A stretch of 64,000 bases of DNA, taken from JBCDCU01 sp039180865 (lineage in GTDB: Bacteria; Pseudomonadota; Alphaproteobacteria; Rhizobiales; JACESI01). Under the pieces are notes generated by a model, which was not told the origin of the DNA, ran no database searches, and saw only the letters and a program-made list of their open reading frames with translations. How positions within the stretch are numbered: the stretch's first letter is position 1; each line of letters begins with the position of its first letter. Made by a program: the position numbers and the translations under genes. This document shows, piece by piece, positions 18,508-26,523 of the stretch. The stretch covers positions 1 to 64,000 of the forward strand of contig JBCDCZ010000003.1 in assembly GCA_039180865.1 (NCBI GenBank). Direction: 5' to 3'.

Positions 18508-19470
18508 ATGATTGAACAGACCAGGGTCTTGGCGAGAAGAGCAGCTTCGCTGAAACACATCGTTATCGCGTCCGCTGCACTCGCTTTGCTTACGGGCTGT
18601 TCTACAGTTCACCACAACAACAGCGCACTTCTGATGGATAAGGGCCAAACGAAGTCTGCTGAAGCAACGGTCGAAAAGAAGGCCGAAACAGGATCGTTCG
18701 CGCTGCGCTCAATCCTGCGTCATGAATCGTCTTTCGCCCAAGAAGCCGAAATCGTTGAAGACGACGGCACCGAGATGGGCGAAGTCGGGGTGGATGCCGA
18801 GGTTCGCGATCCATTGGAAGGACTTAACCGGGTCTTCAACGGCGTGAATCGGGGCATTGACCTCGCACTGATTCGCCCGATCTCCAAGGTCTATGGTGCG
18901 GTTGTCCCAAGCCCGATCCGCATGATGGTTGGAAATATTTTCCGTAATTTCGAAGCACCCGGCGATGTGGTCAATTACACATTACAGGGTAATGGCGCAG
19001 AAGCCGGCAAATCCCTGAAACGCCTCGTTATCAACTCGACCCTCGGTATCGGTGGTCTGTTCGACGTAGCCGATCATCTTGGCACGCCTTACAATCCGAC
19101 GGATTTCGGCCTCACACTCAATGACTGGGGTGTGGGTGAAGGTATCTATGTCGTAACGCCGCTTCTTGGACCAAGCACAACCCGGGACAGCATTGGCCGG
19201 ATCGTTGATATTGCGCTCTACCCGACCACTTATATTGGCGTTATCACCGACTTTGATTTCGGCGGGACCATTTCGCGCGGTGTTGAAATTGTCGACAAGC
19301 GGCAGCGTAACGGGCCTTTGCTTGACAATGTCATCTTCGCCTCGCCAGATCCTTATGTCACCCTTCGCTCGACATATATTCAACGCCGTCGTTCGCTAGC
19401 ATCCGACAATATCCTCGGAGCGGAAGGCATGAACGATAATCTCCCGGTTATCGTCACGTCGGGCAGCTAA
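18508..19470 (+). CDS. mlaA: MlaA/VacJ-family outer membrane lipoprotein
   Basis: A 320-residue lipoprotein with signal peptide and lipobox LLTGC (cysteine 31). The mature protein has the MlaA core: DPLEGLNRVFNGVNRGID, FRNFEAPGDVVNYTLQG, INSTLGIGGLFDVAD, TDFGLTLNDWGVGEGIYVVTPLLGPS and RDSIGRIVD. MlaA extracts mislocalised phospholipids from the outer leaflet of the outer membrane. Being divergent from hpnN and near the MlaC-like hpnM, it may complete a hopanoid/lipid shuttle. A residue stretch between the lipobox and the core (about 35-90) is an acidic linker not typical of the family. Confidence 0.88.
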   Translation: MIEQTRVLARRAASLKHIVIASAALALLTGCSTVHHNNSALLMDKGQTKSAEATVEKKAETGSFALRSILRHESSFAQEAEIVEDDGTEMGEVGVDAEVRDPLEGLNRVFNGVNRGIDLALIRPISKVYGAVVPSPIRMMVGNIFRNFEAPGDVVNYTLQGNGAEAGKSLKRLVINSTLGIGGLFDVADHLGTPYNPTDFGLTLNDWGVGEGIYVVTPLLGPSTTRDSIGRIVDIALYPTTYIGVITDFDFGGTISRGVEIVDKRQRNGPLLDNVIFASPDPYVTLRSTYIQRRRSLASDNILGAEGMNDNLPVIVTSGS

Positions 19471-19495
19471 TCCGTCAAAGCAGGATACAGAATTA

Positions 19496-19522
19496 AAAAC
19501 CCGGCCCAAAGCCGGGTTTTTT
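19496..19522 (+). terminator. Intrinsic terminator after the MlaA-like gene
   Basis: AAACCCGGC and GCCGGGTTT form a nine-pair stem around CCAAA, followed by a T run. It lies 26 bases after the stop at 19470 and ends the transcript before the tRNA. Confidence 0.9.
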
Positions 19523-19688
19523 GTTTCCTAGAACCTTGGAAAGCAGAAGCCCTCGGTTAAAACCGCCCGCCGCTCGCTTGGTTCCTGGAAGGTTCAAATG
19601 AACAGTGAATAAGATTGCAGTTTCCTGGAGACGAAACGCACGATTGGCTTGCATTCCCGAGATGCCCGCATTATCGGTGTGCGTCAGT

Positions 19689-19764
19689 GCCCCTATAGCT
19701 CAGCTGGTAGAGCAACTGATTTGTAATCAGTAGGTCCGCGGTTCGAGTCCGTGTGGGGGCACCA
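19689..19764 (+). tRNA. tRNA-Thr (anticodon UGU)
   Basis: A 76-base tRNA with an encoded CCA end. The acceptor stem GCCCCTA pairs with TGGGGGC with one G-T pair. The D-arm TAGCTCAGCTGGTAGAGCA and T-arm GGTTCGAGTCC are canonical. The anticodon loop TTTGTAA, closed by ACTGA/TCAGT, reads UGU. Its 3' 50 bases are the integration target of the mobile element. The gene is left complete because the element supplies the same 3' sequence. Confidence 0.97.
19715..19764 (+). repeat. Left attachment repeat (attL) inside tRNA-Thr
   Basis: These 50 bases, from the anticodon stem to the CCA end, are repeated without mismatch at 50119-50168 in the same direction. Flanking bases differ on both sides. This is the core target repeat of tRNA-directed integration. 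Confidence 0.93.
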
Positions 19765-19822
19765 TTTTTTTCAATACCTTGCGCTTGCTGACAACTTGTT
19801 TTAATCGGCAGAAAATATCTCA

Positions 19823-19844
19823 GGGTAATCACAGGGGTAACAAA
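19823..19844 (+). repeat. Left integrase arm-type site
   Basis: GGGTAATC followed after a few bases by GGGTAACAAA, 58 bases inside the left repeat. The same 22-base block occurs in the same direction at 49971-49992 with two differences. Its position near both ends suggests binding sites for the integrase or excisionase. Confidence 0.65.
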
Positions 19845-19927
19845 CACCCCTCAACGGCATCGTTCAGAAACAACGATACTCAGCTTCCACATTCCTAGCT
19901 TTGAACACCAGAGCACAATCTCGGAAA

Positions 19928-20746
19928 ATGAATAACATATTGCGCCTATACCTTCGATGATGCCGGTACGCGGCATCCAACAAGCAAAACCAAAAAACTC
20001 CCCTCTCATGGTCGAGATTGGTTCGCATTGAGTGGAATAATCGTTCACGAAAAACAGGAAGATTAAGCACGCGATCTCCACAGCAGGTTCGGCAAGAAAT
20101 GGAAAATCGAATATCCTTTACACTAGCACGAAATTCGCTCCGGCAGCGGAAAAATTGTTTGGCTGCGAAGTTTAGACAATGAAGAGCGCTCACGATTCTT
20201 GAATGATTTACGGAACCTAATCGCCAAGGCCCCAATACTTGGGATTGCATGCGTAATAGACCGTCCAGGATATCAGGACCGATACAAGGAGAAATTTAAA
20301 GAGAAAACCTTGGTCGATGTGCAAGACGGCCTTCAGTGTCGTTGTGGAGTGAACAGTGAAGTATGCAAGACAGCTAGACTGCAAACTGCGCGTATATCTT
20401 GAACGATGCAATGAGCCAGAGAACCGCCTGCTCAAGAGCTATTACGATGTGTTACGCAAAAACGGGATGCCTTTTTGATGGCACAAACTTGTCAAAATAC
20501 TCCCTACTGACAAGAGAGGAAATTTCTTCCACGCTGTATGAGTTTAAGACAAAATACAAAAGCTCTCCGATGGCCTAGTACGCTGATTTGCTGCCTTGGC
20601 CGATGTGCATTGGTGGATATCATCGGAGCAATTGGGATTATCACAACTGTATATCAGACAATAAGCTCAACGATTGCATCTTTGATGAATGATCAATCAA
20701 AACTCTCGGTATAAAACACAGCTGCTTCGAAAATGTTTCGGTTTAG
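19928..20746 (+). pseudogene. DUF3800 family protein, decayed
   Basis: Reading across frames gives TFDDAGTRHPTSKTKKLPSH, GRDWFALSGIIVHEKQED, RDLHSRFGKKWKIEYPLH, NDLRNLIAKAPILGIACVID, WSMCKTAF, DCKLRVYLERCNEPENRLLK, SYYDVLRKNGMPF, GTNLSKYSPLTREE and LYEFKTKYKSSPMA. This is the full pattern of a DUF3800 protein, an RNase H-like family common on phages and islands. There is a frameshift right after the start codon, in-frame stops near 20065, near 20120, in the VVVE-TVKYA region (about 20350), after MPF and after SSPMA, and a one-base shift near 20303. It cannot make a functional protein. Confidence 0.8.
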
Positions 20747-20759
20747 CAATAAATACAAC

Positions 20760-20784
20760 AACCTCGCCGGTATAAAGCGAGGTT
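20760..20784 (-). terminator. Possible terminator after the sorted exported protein gene
   Basis: AACCTCGC and GCGAGGTT form an eight-pair stem with a nine-base loop, about 110 bases beyond the minus-strand stop at 20894. The T run following it on the minus strand is weak and broken. Confidence 0.4.
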
Positions 20785-20893
20785 TAAGGCGACCACAATA
20801 GAGATCTCGTAGGCTAAACCTTAGTATTAATTAGAACAAAGACGGAGAAACATCAAGAACGCCACCTTTTGGGATACCTATCGAACCACTACA

Positions 20894-22561
20894 CTAGTTT
20901 AACTGTAACACTTTCTTGTCTTCAAAAACCGATTTTGACTGACATCTGCGCAGTATAAGAAGGCCGAACAAGCCAAGAAACATAAAAGCTAAAGTGCCAG
21001 GAATTGGAATAGGTGTAGGTGTAACCTCTTTATCGCCATCAAAAGCAACGCTAGCGACTAGATTCATGTTGTTCGTAGAGTTAAAAAGAAGGGATAGTGA
21101 ACTATCCCCGATTAAATTTGAAAAATAAAAATCCAAACCAAAATTAGATATTCTTTTTCCAGGAATCAAATCTGAGAACAAATATTTTTGATTTGATTCA
21201 AGAGAAATAGAGTGGCTTCCGAAAATGATTTCAAAATTACTTAATTCACTACTAGAAAGAAAAATGCTCTCGAAAAAACCACCATAACCTGACACGAAAG
21301 AATAATCTTTTTCATGTAAAGAAATATCTATAATCTCTTTTCCTACTATGTCCTCACCAAAAAATACATCAACTTGGCTGATTCGCTGGTCCAAAAAGAA
21401 AGGCGAGATTGTTTCTGCTGCAATCACCTTTTCGAAGCGCCCGCCTTTTCTTGGAGCCAATGCATTCGGCAGAACAGAAAGTGGTTGTATCTCAGGTGTT
21501 GGAACAGGAGCGTTGCCTGAGGGAAATGATGATCCTATCGCTTCTAACAAACCTTCGCCAGTTATGGCTCTTTGCCAGCCCTCTATTGCAATCCCACTTC
21601 CACCAGGTTCCGACGCTGGGGATGTTCCCTCCTCGATGACAGCTTGACTACCGAATATCTCTTTAATTTGTTCGTAAATGGGCGCAGATATGGGTACGAG
21701 AACGTTAGCAATGTCGTTGAAAGTATCTGAACCACCTATCGGCTCATCTCCAATTTGGTCAGGGTTTCGAAGTAACTGACCACCCGAAAAACCACGCCCA
21801 AAATACTCAACATCTCGGATATTCAAGTTTACGTTTGTGAAAGGCGCTTCTGACTCTCTGAGCAAAATCGCTTCTCTGTAGAATGAACGTATAAAGTCAG
21901 CTTCGTTACCATCGCGGACTAGTGGATCGTTTAGAGCACGATTATAAGCTTCTAGGGCATATTCACGCGCCGTAGTAGCGTCGTAGGTGTATTGAACAGC
22001 TCCTGTGATCGATCCCGAAAATAATCCATCAAAAGAAGATGGCGTGAACGGCACATAAGCCAGGGAACTTTGCAAGGAGGCAGAACCACCGATACTTTCT
22101 GAAAAATTTCCAGTTTGAGATTGCGTAAGTGTAGCATCCCCAAACTCGAAAGCAGCGTTAATTGAGAAACGAAAACACCGATCAGACCCCCCCGTATCCA
22201 CGCAGTCTATAGGAGAAAAAACATTACGCATGGATGTGGATGAGGGCGAGGAAAATCCCTCAACAACTAATGACTGAGTACCCTGAACTGCTCCAAATGT
22301 TACTCCAAAAGGTTGCTGAGAGAAATTCCTGTACGGCCCTTGAAAAAATTGATTGTATGTTATGGAGACTGTGGCATCGCGAAGAATAAAGCGACCATTA
22401 TCAAATCCTGGTATACTGAATTCGCTAGCCCCAAAACCATTAACTGGAGTACTGTAATTGGCACTAAAGGTGTTGGTTTCAGTAACGATCCTGGGTTCAG
22501 ATAGTGAGGGACCACTGATTAAAACAAAGAACGAAGATACAAGAACAACATTTAAGCGCAT
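20894..22561 (-). CDS. Exported protein with a C-terminal PEP-CTERM-like sorting signal
   Basis: A 555-residue protein. From the ATG at 22561 it has a signal peptide (MRLNVVLVSSFFVLISG) and a long serine-, phenylalanine- and glycine-rich mature part. The C-terminus has PTPIPIPGTLAFMFLG, a hydrophobic helix, then a basic end (LRRC): the tripartite layout recognised by exosortases. No exosortase is in the window, so the host would have to supply it. The open frame extends to 22618, but the second ATG directly begins the signal peptide and has an AGGT-like site before it. I do not recognise the mature domain; a surface or biofilm role is inference. Confidence 0.7.
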   Translation of the reverse strand: MRLNVVLVSSFFVLISGPSLSEPRIVTETNTFSANYSTPVNGFGASEFSIPGFDNGRFILRDATVSITYNQFFQGPYRNFSQQPFGVTFGAVQGTQSLVVEGFSSPSSTSMRNVFSPIDCVDTGGSDRCFRFSINAAFEFGDATLTQSQTGNFSESIGGSASLQSSLAYVPFTPSSFDGLFSGSITGAVQYTYDATTAREYALEAYNRALNDPLVRDGNEADFIRSFYREAILLRESEAPFTNVNLNIRDVEYFGRGFSGGQLLRNPDQIGDEPIGGSDTFNDIANVLVPISAPIYEQIKEIFGSQAVIEEGTSPASEPGGSGIAIEGWQRAITGEGLLEAIGSSFPSGNAPVPTPEIQPLSVLPNALAPRKGGRFEKVIAAETISPFFLDQRISQVDVFFGEDIVGKEIIDISLHEKDYSFVSGYGGFFESIFLSSSELSNFEIIFGSHSISLESNQKYLFSDLIPGKRISNFGLDFYFSNLIGDSSLSLLFNSTNNMNLVASVAFDGDKEVTPTPIPIPGTLAFMFLGLFGLLILRRCQSKSVFEDKKVLQLN

Positions 22562-22934
22562 TTCTATGACCTGAAAAACCACTAGAATGAGGATATAATT
22601 TTTATCGAAAAATACCAATGTAAAAGTTGGAATATTTTGAAGGAATTTTTTATGGCCAACATGTGTGCTGTAAGGCTAGCGCTACAGTCTGCGTTTTGAA
22701 ATGAGAAGTTTGTCACATACGCCAAGATTAGAAGAATTTGTGAATAAACCTTATTATTTACAGGCCACGCTATTTCATAATTAGTTGAAGGTCTGGAGTA
22801 TAAATATGCCAGATCCATTGATAAATCTCAATTCGTTCGCAGAAATGTGAGCTACATTTGTACCTTCTGCAGTCCTCGGGGCTAGATAAGATAATCATCG
22901 GCGGTAGAGCCGACGTCGTTTCACTGAATGTATT
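22562..22934. other. Intergenic region between divergent cargo genes
   Basis: About 370 AT-rich bases separate the minus-strand sorted protein from the plus-strand SH3 protein. They should hold both promoters. I see no gene, tRNA or strong hairpin in them. Confidence 0.4.
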
Positions 22935-23684
22935 ATGTTTAAGCGCGTTTCACTCTTTCTGTTCATTGGATTTATCGCGATTGCGATTTTCGGAAATGAG
23001 GAAGGTCAACAGAAACAGGTCGCCCCCGAACGATCAGAGCGCATTCAAGCCCAGCAGGGACTGCCCTCTGAGCCGAAAGAGATCGCGAGCAAATCTAGCC
23101 CAGCCAACGTCGACCACATCCAGAAGATACTCGAACTGAATCTTGAGCAACGCCGTGATGCGATAGCTAGGCAGAGGGCGGAGTCACAGGAGGACAAGAC
23201 GCCTTCGCCAGTCGTGAAACAGCCAGATGAAGCTGAGCCTGGCAGAATGATGTATGTCGATGCAAGCAGGCTAAATGTACGAAGTGGCGCTGGGAAGGAA
23301 TTTCAGGTGACCTGGACGCTCAAGCGAGACGAAGCCGTCAGCGTCATCGAAGAAGCAGGGGATTGGCGACGGGTAAAGTCATCTCGTTATGATGGTTGGG
23401 TATATCATTCCTACCTCACCGAGAAGCCTTCGCCAGATAAGGCTGGCGTGACAGCCTACACAAACCCGACCAATAAGATGTCTGATGCTGCAATCATCAA
23501 GATTTTGATGGAACGATCGATCGCCTATTATTCTGGGTCCTGCCCATGTCCTCAAAACCGTACGCGGAGCGGAAGGCGATGTGGTGGCAATAGCGCTTAC
23601 TCAAGACCAGGTGGTGCTTCGCCCCTTTGCTACCCAAGCGACGTTACTGCAAAAATGATCTCGGATTATCGTGCCCAAAATTGA
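22935..23684 (+). CDS. Exported SH3-domain protein
   Basis: A 249-residue protein with an N-terminal membrane/signal segment (FKRVSLFLFIGFIAIAIFG). A polar glutamine- and proline-rich linker follows, then a bacterial SH3 domain at about 104-163 (DASRLNVRSGAGKEFQVTW, GDWRRVKSSRYDGWVYHSYL). The cysteine-rich C-terminus at about 198-232 (SCPCPQNRTRSGRRCGGNSA) I associate from memory with SH3 or nuclease proteins of phages and islands. Such proteins bind cell-wall or protein ligands in the periplasm. It is read alone; its end overlaps a convergent small frame by 19 bases. Confidence 0.75.
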   Translation: MFKRVSLFLFIGFIAIAIFGNEEGQQKQVAPERSERIQAQQGLPSEPKEIASKSSPANVDHIQKILELNLEQRRDAIARQRAESQEDKTPSPVVKQPDEAEPGRMMYVDASRLNVRSGAGKEFQVTWTLKRDEAVSVIEEAGDWRRVKSSRYDGWVYHSYLTEKPSPDKAGVTAYTNPTNKMSDAAIIKILMERSIAYYSGSCPCPQNRTRSGRRCGGNSAYSRPGGASPLCYPSDVTAKMISDYRAQN

Positions 23685-23800
23685 AGAGCTAAGATAATGT
23701 TGGCCGCCCCTTCAATTCGATTCATGACCCTTTTGCCAAGCTCTAAAATGCGTTCGCAATACGAAGGATCGTAGGCCGAAGGGTGGCCAACTTCAGCCAT
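23666..23800 (-). CDS. Truncated terminase-small-subunit-like fragment
   Basis: A 44-codon frame reading MAEVGHPSAYDPSYCERILE and then LGKRVMNRIEG. This resembles the opening of phage DNA-packaging small subunits (GRPSKYDP-YC-RVIELGKEG). The family normally continues with a helix-turn-helix of 100 residues or more, which is missing; the end (AANIILALQFWAR) is unlike the family. It starts 8 bases inside the previous minus-strand gene (ATGGCTGA), so it looks translationally coupled. It is most likely a gene remnant. Confidence 0.45.
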   Translation of the reverse strand: MAEVGHPSAYDPSYCERILELGKRVMNRIEGAANIILALQFWAR

Positions 23801-24014
23801 GAAGGGTTTCCTTTGGATATCTTGCCTTCAAGGCGTTCAGCGCTTCCATCGGTGTCCGCGCTTCACCTTTACCGCCTGCCCTGTCGAACCAATCAAAGAA
23901 TGGTCCAGGCTCACCATGTAGCGTTTCAGGCCGCTTGATTACACGACCAATCAGCTTTCCATTGCAATAAACGTCCGCATCCACAACGCGATACGTGAAC
24001 CTTGCTTGCGCCAT
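23793..24014 (-). CDS. Small hypothetical protein
   Basis: A 73-residue soluble protein (starts MAQARFTYRVVDADVYCNGK, ends MEALNALKARYPKETLHG). The composition is normal and a continuous fold is likely: beta strands and then a helix. I recognise no family. It overlaps the terminase-like fragment downstream by 8 bases. A terminator-like hairpin lies about 50 bases upstream, so it is probably transcribed from a promoter between 24014 and 24066. Confidence 0.5.
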   Translation of the reverse strand: MAQARFTYRVVDADVYCNGKLIGRVIKRPETLHGEPGPFFDWFDRAGGKGEARTPMEALNALKARYPKETLHG

Positions 24015-24065
24015 AATCGGGACAATGTTCTATTTTCGTTCTCGTTTCAATTGGGATTTAGGCAA

Positions 24066-24093
24066 TAAAAAAGCGCCCGGATTGCTCCGGCGC
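24066..24093 (-). terminator. Intrinsic terminator on the minus strand
   Basis: On the minus strand GCGCCGGA and TCCGGGCGC pair with one bulge and are followed by TTTTTTATT. It would stop transcription coming from the small membrane protein genes at 24588-25015 before the gene at 24014. Confidence 0.65.
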
Positions 24094-24187
24094 ATTTCTG
24101 ACTGTATCATCTGGGATCAGGAAATACGGGGCGTTTGCCGCAAAGTCAAGTTTATTGAATTTAATGCATCACTTTGGTTCGGAAATT

Positions 24188-24574
24188 ATGAACATAATTA
24201 TTGCTGCTTTACTCGTGATCACCCTTGTGTTCCCCCGTCCAAGCACAGACGGTAACCTACGTCACTGATGGTGATACCTTCAGGCTTTCGAACGGCGATA
24301 CAATCAAACTGTGTGGGATCGACGCGTCCGAGCGCGGCACACACAGGCCGGCAACAGGGCAAGCCAGTACCTTCGGGGCCTGATACTCAATAAGCAGGTG
24401 GAATGCACCTATGTGGGGCAAGGAAGCGTCTGTGACAATCGATCACGGACAAAGTCTCGCAACCGCTTTGTCGCGCAGTGCTTCACAGACGGAAGGGACA
24501 TTGCGGCTTAACTGGTCAACAACGGCCATGCCCAAGACTGGCCTCAGTAAAGTGGTGGGCATTACGGGCAGTAG
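24188..24574 (+). pseudogene. Thermonuclease (SNase-like) protein, decayed
   Basis: Reading across frames gives a signal peptide (MNIIIAALLVITLVF), then TVTYVTDGDTFRLSNGDTIK, LCGIDASERGTQAG, SQYLRGLILNKQVECTYVGQ, NRFVAQCFTDGRDIAAQLVN and NGHAQDWPQYSGG. This is the core of a staphylococcal-nuclease-like enzyme: D-GDT, the R of SER, and the later catalytic arginine in NRFVAQC. Frameshifts occur near 24242 and 24340, and CAA-to-TAA and TAC-to-TAA-type stops interrupt the end. The element also carries an intact, only distantly similar nuclease at 32450-33118. Confidence 0.75.
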
Positions 24575-24587
24575 GTCCCGGCTCAGT

Positions 24588-24818
24588 TCATTGATTAGTT
24601 TTTTTTAGCGACTTCAAAAACCAAATAACTGTAACAAAGACTAAAATATTGGCGATCAAACCCAAGATATTGATCGGAGGACCAATGAACAAAATATAGC
24701 CAACCGCTATTTGAATTCCCGCGCCAGTTCCCCCTAAAGCACCCATTAGAAACCATTTTATCAATTTTTTATCAGTGTCAGACAATGAAATTCTCTCTAT
24801 TTGCTGTCGTCTTCGCAT
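24588..24818 (-). CDS. Small membrane protein
   Basis: A 76-residue protein with a basic start (MRRRQQIERISLSDTDKKL) and two hydrophobic segments (WFLMGALGGTGAGIQIAVGY and PINILGLIANILVFVTVIWF). Its first codons overlap the end of the gene at 24797-25015 by 22 bases on the same strand, so the two are read together. The family is unknown. Holin-like proteins have this size and layout, but nothing else supports a lysis role. Confidence 0.5.
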   Translation of the reverse strand: MRRRQQIERISLSDTDKKLIKWFLMGALGGTGAGIQIAVGYILFIGPPINILGLIANILVFVTVIWFLKSLKKTNQ

Positions 24819-25015
24819 TCGCCTTTCCAGGCGAACTCACCCGTCGTTGGGCAATGAAGAGCGTAGCCTCTCTTAATTGCTTCTTGATGCCAATCAGTAC
24901 TTTCAGGCATCAGCCAGAAAGCAAGAGCGCTTATCGAAAAACCAATGACAAACGAAACAACAGCAAAAAAGGCTATCGCTTCTGTTATCGCCTTGCCTAA
25001 TGAGGAGCCGTCCAT
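24797..25015 (-). CDS. Small membrane protein with cysteine-containing tail
   Basis: A 72-residue protein with one strong membrane helix (ITEAIAFFAVVSFVIGFSIS) and a polar tail (RGYALHCPTTGEFAWKGECE). Tails of the form GYA-YCP-TG-FAW-GEC are, from memory, common in small phage proteins of alphaproteobacteria. It starts 4 bases after the stop of the DUF6362-like gene and overlaps the next membrane protein. The function is unknown. Confidence 0.55.
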   Translation of the reverse strand: MDGSSLGKAITEAIAFFAVVSFVIGFSISALAFWLMPESTDWHQEAIKRGYALHCPTTGEFAWKGECEDDSK

Positions 25016-25019
25016 CCCC

Positions 25020-25352
25020 TTATCCCTTCAACGCTATCACTTCGATCTGAAACTTGTCGTAGATCTTGGCTATGGCGCCGTCATGCCAGCGCCGAACGGT
25101 CTCTTCCGAGCGCCCCGCTCGAATGGCCATTTTCCAATACGGCACGCCGAAGGTGCGAGCCACGATCAGATCTGAACCGCGCTTATCCTCTTCCTGTAGC
25201 CAGGTGAGCCATTTCAAAACGTCGAGATAGATTTCAACATCGCCGGGGTTTGGCGTGAAGCGGTTGACACGGGGCGCTTCCGGTCCGAAGTGTTCAATCA
25301 GCGCTTGAGCGTTGGGCCACGCCTGACGTGATGCGCGAGGCCGAAAGCCCAT
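25020..25352 (-). CDS. DUF6362-like phage helix-turn-helix protein
   Basis: A 110-residue protein with a conserved acidic helix, DVLKWLTWLQEEDKRGSDLI, followed by FGVPYWKMAIRAGRSEETVR and RRWHDGAIAKIYDKFQIE. The arrangement of a W-L-W-L-EDA-like helix and a helix-turn-helix fits DUF6362 proteins, found beside packaging genes of alphaproteobacterial phages. It heads a tight minus-strand set with the two small membrane proteins. The exact role is not known. Confidence 0.6.
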   Translation of the reverse strand: MGFRPRASRQAWPNAQALIEHFGPEAPRVNRFTPNPGDVEIYLDVLKWLTWLQEEDKRGSDLIVARTFGVPYWKMAIRAGRSEETVRRWHDGAIAKIYDKFQIEVIALKG

Positions 25353-25429
25353 CTATCCCCAATTTACAGGTAATCTAGTGGAGTTTTGCAACTTGAAACA
25401 ATCGTTCTTAGAAACACCGATAGACCTAA

Positions 25430-25612
25430 TCAATTTGAGATTTGATCGGTATATCGAAATGCTCGTCGAGTTTGTCGCCTATTAATCCCATCGGTAACGG
25501 TAAAGATCGGAAACCGTAGCAGTACACAACGAATGACCTCGACCTCCAAACGTGGATGGTTGTCCGCGTCTCGGCGCAACGCTTGATACTCTCTTCCAAA
25601 CAGTCCATTCAC
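25430..25612 (-). CDS. Possible small protein
   Basis: From a GTG at 25612, preceded by AAGGAGG at 11 bases, the frame codes 60 residues (NGLFGREYQALRRDADNHPR, LEVEVIRCVLLRFPIFTVTD). The amino acid pattern looks protein-like, with alternating charged and hydrophobic positions. I know no family. An overlapping frame (25426-25608, starting MDCLEESIK) is the alternative reading. Support is mainly the ribosome site. Confidence 0.35.
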   Translation of the reverse strand: MNGLFGREYQALRRDADNHPRLEVEVIRCVLLRFPIFTVTDGINRRQTRRAFRYTDQISN

Positions 25613-25768
25613 AGCTACATCATCCTCCTTGCAGCATGAAAAGGATTTCACTGAATCGATACACCACGACATTCGTGATTGAAAACCAAGTTACTGACTT
25701 GAAATGTAAGACGTGATTAGTCTGAGGGTGCTTCGCTTAACATTAGAATTTCAGCGCCTTCAAATATG

Positions 25769-26119
25769 TCATCGGATCGCAAATACGCGAAAATATCCGG
25801 ATAAGTGACCTGTCCACGCATTCGTTTCTGCGTTCCAAGTAGAATGGACCGATGTTCCATTCCATATGTGCAGATTAATTTGTTCTCTCGTAACATCAAT
25901 TTCTACTGGATTACCATTATGCACCCCCCAACTCTGTTGTAGGGGATACATTCGTGACGCATCTTTATCCTCAGCAAAGAAGATCGACATGAAACGAGGT
26001 GTAAAACCTAAGCCATGATCGAGTTCGATTTTTCTTTGCGCGTTATTAGACACCTCTATCCAGCCACTATCGAAGTATAGTGCATTCTTCTCATCAAATA
26101 TCCAATGGTCACTGAACAT
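25769..26119 (-). CDS. Hypothetical beta-rich protein
   Basis: A 116-residue soluble protein, MFSDHWIFDEKNALYFDSGW onward, ending TGHLSGYFRVFAIR. Its aromatic-rich strands and the closing GYFRVFA motif resemble small jelly-roll or fibre-tip domains in phage or lectin-like proteins, but this is only an impression. It has no signal peptide. It is isolated on the minus strand, with a long gene-poor region upstream. Confidence 0.5.
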   Translation of the reverse strand: MFSDHWIFDEKNALYFDSGWIEVSNNAQRKIELDHGLGFTPRFMSIFFAEDKDASRMYPLQQSWGVHNGNPVEIDVTREQINLHIWNGTSVHSTWNAETNAWTGHLSGYFRVFAIR

Positions 26120-26523
26120 TACAAAAGCCTCCTGATCTATTTTACAATTGTTCAGATAAGTCTCTTTGTCTGCTTCAATTCAATGCAATATGCAAAATTG
26201 CCTGAATGCGTTCAAAAACATCAAAATCACACAATGAAATTAAAGAATCTCCTGATTGGGTGGCATCAAAACCACAGAGATCCTAAATATAACAAATATG
26301 TGCAGGCCTAGCAGACCACCTTATACCGAAGTATTAAGCATTTCCTCCCAAATTTCCTGTTCTTTCAAACATTAGTGAACAGGTCGGGATGCAACGGACA
26401 AGCTATGGATATCTATAGTATTAGAACAAAAGCAGACGTTTATTTCTTACTTATTTAACTTGCTCGATTACGTTTTTCATTGTTTAATATAGCAAAATAA
26501 TAAAAGCTAAGCCTCTGTAAATC
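26120..26523. other. AT-rich gene-poor region upstream of the LuxR-type regulator
   Basis: About 400 bases without a supportable gene. A plus-strand frame of 68 codons (from 26105) has no ribosome site. There is one clear inverted repeat, CCTGTTC (26356-26362) and GAACAGG (26377-26383), with a 14-base spacer, 140 bases before the LuxR start. The last 90 bases are very AT-rich and should hold the luxR promoter. Confidence 0.45.

Noticed and set aside
26105..26311. 68-codon plus-strand frame before the LuxR solo
   Set aside because: AT-rich, no ribosome site, no recognisable pattern.
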